Origin: Streptococcus sp. 121
GTDB taxonomy: Bacteria; Bacillota; Bacilli; Lactobacillales; Streptococcaceae
DNA length: 64,000 nt
Direction: 5' to 3'
Assembly (NCBI RefSeq): GCF_016458205.1
Contig: NZ_JAEMED010000002.1
Span: forward strand, 18,962 to 82,961
Below the pieces are notes generated by a model. The model saw nothing but the letters and a program-made list of their open reading frames with translations. It had not been told where the DNA came from and made no database searches. Both the position numbers and the translations under genes were made by a program. Below are positions 61,746-64,000 of the stretch, piece by piece (positions within the stretch are counted from its first letter, which is position 1; each line of letters opens with the position of its first letter).

Positions 61746-61980
61746 TGTTTTTTCCTTCTTGTAAAATAAAAATCCCTGTCTTATGACAGGGACGAAGATT
61801 TTTCCGCGGTACCACCCAATTTCGGGCAAGGCCCGCAACTTAATTGTTATTCAAAAAACCATTTAGCAACCCATCTCAGCTCCTTCTGCGGATTTCTCAA
61901 CCCCACCGCTCTCTGTAAGAAGGCTTTCCTAAGATTCCTCTAAACAGCCTCATTCTACCATAGAAAGCAGTCTAAGGCAA
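61746..61980 (-). promoter_or_regulatory. T-box riboswitch with promoter, upstream of the HhH genes
   Basis: Promoter on the minus strand: TTGCCT (61975-61980), 17 bases, TAGAAT (61952-61957). The leader carries a Stem I-like hairpin (ACAGAGAGCGG ... CCGC), the T-box GGGTGGTACCGCGG (61804-61817) and a terminator TCCCTGTC / GACAGGGA plus TTTTT at 61766-61792. TGGT in the T-box fits a tRNA with A at position 73. The specifier is uncertain: GTT (Val) or GCT (Ala) in GGGTTGCTAAAT. The next synthetase gene on this strand is valS. Confidence 0.8.
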
Positions 61981-61991
61981 GAAGAATTGGC

Positions 61992-62207
61992 TTATTTTTC
62001 GACAAATGCTACTAAATCCGCAATACTTTTAATGTTCTCATCATCATTAATTTCAACATTAAACTCATCTTCGATGGCCGTAATAACTTGGAAGAAATCC
62101 AATGAATCAACATCCAAATCATCAAATGTAGTTTCCATAGTTACTTGATCCGGATTTACTTCCAACTCTTCCACAATAATGGCTTGAATTTTTTCAAATG
62201 TAGACAT
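61992..62207 (-). CDS. acyl carrier protein
   Basis: 71 residues, four helices. Phosphopantetheine attachment Ser35 in DVDSLDF. Acidic, as usual. It is not in a fatty-acid gene cluster here, so it may be a second ACP, used for phospholipid, D-alanyl or other acyl transfer. RBS AGGTAGC precedes ATG; its stop lies next to the T-box promoter. Confidence 0.9.
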   Translation of the reverse strand: MSTFEKIQAIIVEELEVNPDQVTMETTFDDLDVDSLDFFQVITAIEDEFNVEINDDENIKSIADLVAFVEK

Positions 62208-62269
62208 AAGCTACCTCATTTCATGTATTATGGAAAAAGTATATCATAAGAATTCCCAAACCGCAAAAG

Positions 62270-62917
62270 TTAGAGGACTTCCAAAAGAGGAATAATTTGC
62301 CCCAAGTGGTCAATGGTCCGACTAGCACGACTTTGATCTAAACCAAAACGGTAATCTCGAATGGCCCAGACCTCAGCGCCTGCACGGGCTCCCGCCCGAA
62401 TTCCTTTTTCACTATCTTCGATAATCAAGGTATCTTTTGGTTCCACCTCAAGAGCTTTACAAGCTGCTTGGTAAATCTCTGGGTTTGGCTTAGATTCCGG
62501 GAACTCTTCTCCAGACAGAACTACATCAAAATAAGAAGTAATTCTCAATTCCTGTAGAGCACGGTCAATGTCCTTTTTAACAGAACTAGATGCTAGACCA
62601 AGTGGATAGCCCTTCTCTTTTAGACCTTGCAAAACAGTATGAACGTGAGGAAAAACAAGATCTCGGTAAGGTAAGGGATTCTCCTTCTTATGCGCCAAAT
62701 AACCTGCCTGCAAAGAAGGCACATCAAATTCATCATAAGACTCACCTAGAATATTTTCCCACACATGCTTCGTATTCCCACCAATAAAATAAGCTGGTGG
62801 TAAATGATTAATCGAGATTCCTTGATTCGCTAAGTAATTCTCCCGACGTTCATAATAGAAACGCTCCGTATCAAATAAAACCCCATCCATATCAAAAATA
62901 ATGGCCTGAAATGACAT
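62270..62917 (-). CDS. HAD-superfamily phosphatase (beta-phosphoglucomutase-like)
   Basis: 215 residues. Motif I FDMDGVLFDT with Asp9 and Asp11, helical cap, motif II LASSS, motif III Lys in SKPNPEIY, motif IV IIEDSEKGI. Subfamily IA by cap position. Substrate not evident; sugar phosphates or phosphoglycolate are usual. Upstream 62918-63150 shows no gene. Confidence 0.9.
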   Translation of the reverse strand: MSFQAIIFDMDGVLFDTERFYYERRENYLANQGISINHLPPAYFIGGNTKHVWENILGESYDEFDVPSLQAGYLAHKKENPLPYRDLVFPHVHTVLQGLKEKGYPLGLASSSVKKDIDRALQELRITSYFDVVLSGEEFPESKPNPEIYQAACKALEVEPKDTLIIEDSEKGIRAGARAGAEVWAIRDYRFGLDQSRASRTIDHLGQIIPLLEVL

Positions 62918-63150
62918 ATAGATCCCTCGCTATAAAATTAGAAATGAAAAAAACATGAAAGTTCACACATTCTATCCTACCATCATAAAAGACCAGTCGC
63001 AATACCAATAGGACATGAAACCGTATTTGTTTTAAAACAGGAGCAAAGAATTCACACAAACCACATCTTAAAGGATGAAGGTACAACTTTGGTCTAACCC
63101 TCAATATTCCAATACTAAAGCTATGCTAATTCAGTCATTCATAAGAGCTT

Positions 63151-63873
63151 TGACGCGAAGCCCCTTCCCTTTATCTATAAACACTCTCCCCACTCAATTC
63201 CTGAGTGGAGGAGCGAGCGAAACCTTGGTCCAATTGGACTAAACAATTTGTTGATAGTCTTCGCTATGAGACTTGTTTTGGTGTACAAAAAAAGATGACA
63301 TTACTGTCATCTGCTCTAGTCGGGAAGACAGGATATTGACGCGAAGTACCTTCGCTTTATCGAAATACTCTCTCACTCAATTCCTGAGTGAGAGAGCGAG
63401 CGACACCTTGGTCCAATTGGTCTCAAACAATTTGTTGATAATCTTCGCTATGAGACTGGTTTTGGCGTACAAAAAAAAGATGACATTACTGTCATCTGCT
63501 CTAGTCGGGAAGACAGGATATTGACGCGAAGTACCTTCGCTTTATCGAAATACTCTCTCACTCAATTCCTGAGTGAGAGAGCGAGCGACACCTTGGTCCA
63601 ATTGGTCTCAAACAATTTGTTGATAATCTTCGCTATGAGACTGGTTTTGGCGTACAAAAAAAAGATGACATTACTGTCATCTGCTCTAGTCGGGAAGACA
63701 GGATATTGACGCGAAGTACCTTCGCTTTATCGAAATACTCTCTCACTCAATTCCTGAGTGAGAGAGCGAGCGACACCTTGGTCCAATTGGTCTCAAACAA
63801 TTTGTTGATAATCTTCGCTATGAGACTGGTTTTGGCGTACAAAAAAAGATGACATTGCTGTCATCTGCTCTAG
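63151..63873. repeat. 185-bp tandem array containing tRNA-Pro fragments
   Basis: Units begin TGACGCGAAG at 63151, 63337, 63522 and 63707 (steps 186, 185, 185); the last merges into the tRNA gene. The first unit is diverged, the others nearly identical. Read on the minus strand, each unit holds GGACCAAGGTGTCGC (tRNA-Pro from the anticodon loop into the T stem), an insert with a 12-bp hairpin (CTCTCTCACTCA and complement), TCCTGTCTTCCCGA (tRNA 3' end) and the tRNA terminator. Reading frames that cross the units are products of the repetition, not genes. Confidence 0.85.
63843..63870 (-). terminator. tRNA-Pro terminator
   Basis: AGATGACA / TGTCATCT stem followed by seven T on the minus strand, four to thirty bases after the tRNA. 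Copies of this terminator occur once per repeat unit. Confidence 0.8.
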
Positions 63874-63947
63874 TCGGGAAGACAGGATTCGAACCTGCGA
63901 CACCTTGGTCCCAAACCAAGTACTCTACCAAGCTGAGCTACTTCCCG
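63874..63947 (-). tRNA. tRNA-Pro (TGG)
   Basis: 74 bases, minus strand. Acceptor CGGGAAG pairs with CTTCCCG, discriminator A, no encoded CCA. D arm GCTCAGCTTGGTAGAGT, anticodon arm CTTGG-TTTGGGA-CCAAG with anticodon TGG, T arm CAGGTTCGAATCCTG. All stems pair fully, so the gene looks functional. Confidence 0.95.
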
Positions 63948-63957
63948 TAACTATAAA

Positions 63958-64000
63958 TTCGGTTGTATCTCAGCTGTAGAGTACTTGCTAAGTAGATTTG
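63958..64000 (+). other. degenerate inverted tRNA 5'-half-like sequence
   Basis: On the plus strand, TATCTCAGCTG-TAGAGTACTTG resembles the D arm and anticodon-stem start of the neighbouring tRNA-Pro (TAGCTCAGCTTGGTAGAGTA, then CTTGG), which is on the minus strand. It runs to the window edge, so its end is not seen. Confidence 0.35.

Noticed and set aside
61746..61838. N-terminal extension of the first HhH protein
   Set aside because: It translates the T-box and terminator; the RBS and Lys-rich start at 61745 fit better.
63273..63709. Overlapping plus-strand reading frames of 62-83 codons with repeated protein sequence
   Set aside because: They run across the 185-bp array and through tRNA terminators, have no RBS, and repeat only because the DNA repeats.
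63151..63873. CRISPR array
   Set aside because: The repeat unit is 185 bp with no unique spacers; nearly the whole unit is conserved and no cas genes are present.

Overview
The window reads as chromosomal DNA of a Streptococcus species. Supporting signs are the walRKJ (vicRKX) locus with a one-membrane-segment WalK, the ftsA-ftsZ-ylmE-sepF-ylmG-ylmH-divIVA-ileS order, divIB behind murD-murG, a clpE with a CtsR operator, DUF1827/DUF1797/DUF3165/DUF3397 proteins, an LPXTG surface protein, a BOX-like element and many short dispersed repeats. I cannot fix the species. Most genes lie on the minus strand.

Layout. 1-3.2 kb is an accessory edge: a helicase gene stopped by an in-frame amber codon, a type I toxin/antisense-RNA locus whose toxin frame is broken, and a class III Fic protein. 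3.2-9 kb: MazG-like protein, ABC-F ATPase, the glmU-Nudix-small membrane protein-mtnN operon, an SDR and a Tad2-like (DUF2829) protein. 9-11 kb: PadR-DUF1700-DUF4097 envelope-stress-type operon. 11-12 kb: an unrecognised two-gene pair whose larger product looks like a BECR-fold RNase toxin. 12-16.4 kb: walRKJ and rplK-rplA. 16.5-30 kb: DUF3397, VOC protein, FtsK, AI-2E transporter, GT-C glycosyltransferase, folD, amino-acid ABC transporter, clpE and small genes.

30-45.5 kb is the division and wall cluster, transcribed leftward: typA, DUF3165, murD-murG-divIB, ftsA-ftsZ-ylmE-sepF-yggT-ylmH-divIVA and a T-box-controlled ileS. 45.5-46.3 kb holds a BOX-like element and repeats. 46.3-50.7 kb: rhodanese/YqgQ, prepilin peptidase, VanZ, YutD, SepM-type protease, coaD, rsmD. 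50.8-55.4 kb is accessory: a 21-residue peptide gene, a truncated Rgg-type regulator with an 11-base G/C tract, an LPXTG protein, a related secreted protein and an orphan HipA-like kinase. 55.5-62 kb: valS, GNAT, a broken VOC gene, two paralogous TPR/HhH proteins and, in front of them, a second T-box leader that may control valS from about 3.6 kb upstream. 62-64 kb: acyl carrier protein, HAD phosphatase and a 185-bp tandem array built partly from pieces of the adjacent tRNA-Pro gene.

The points most worth following are the tRNA-Pro-derived array, the displaced T-box with the HhH pair, the BECR-like toxin pair, the Rgg/peptide locus and the broken type I toxin. All assignments were made by reading the sequence; no searches were run.
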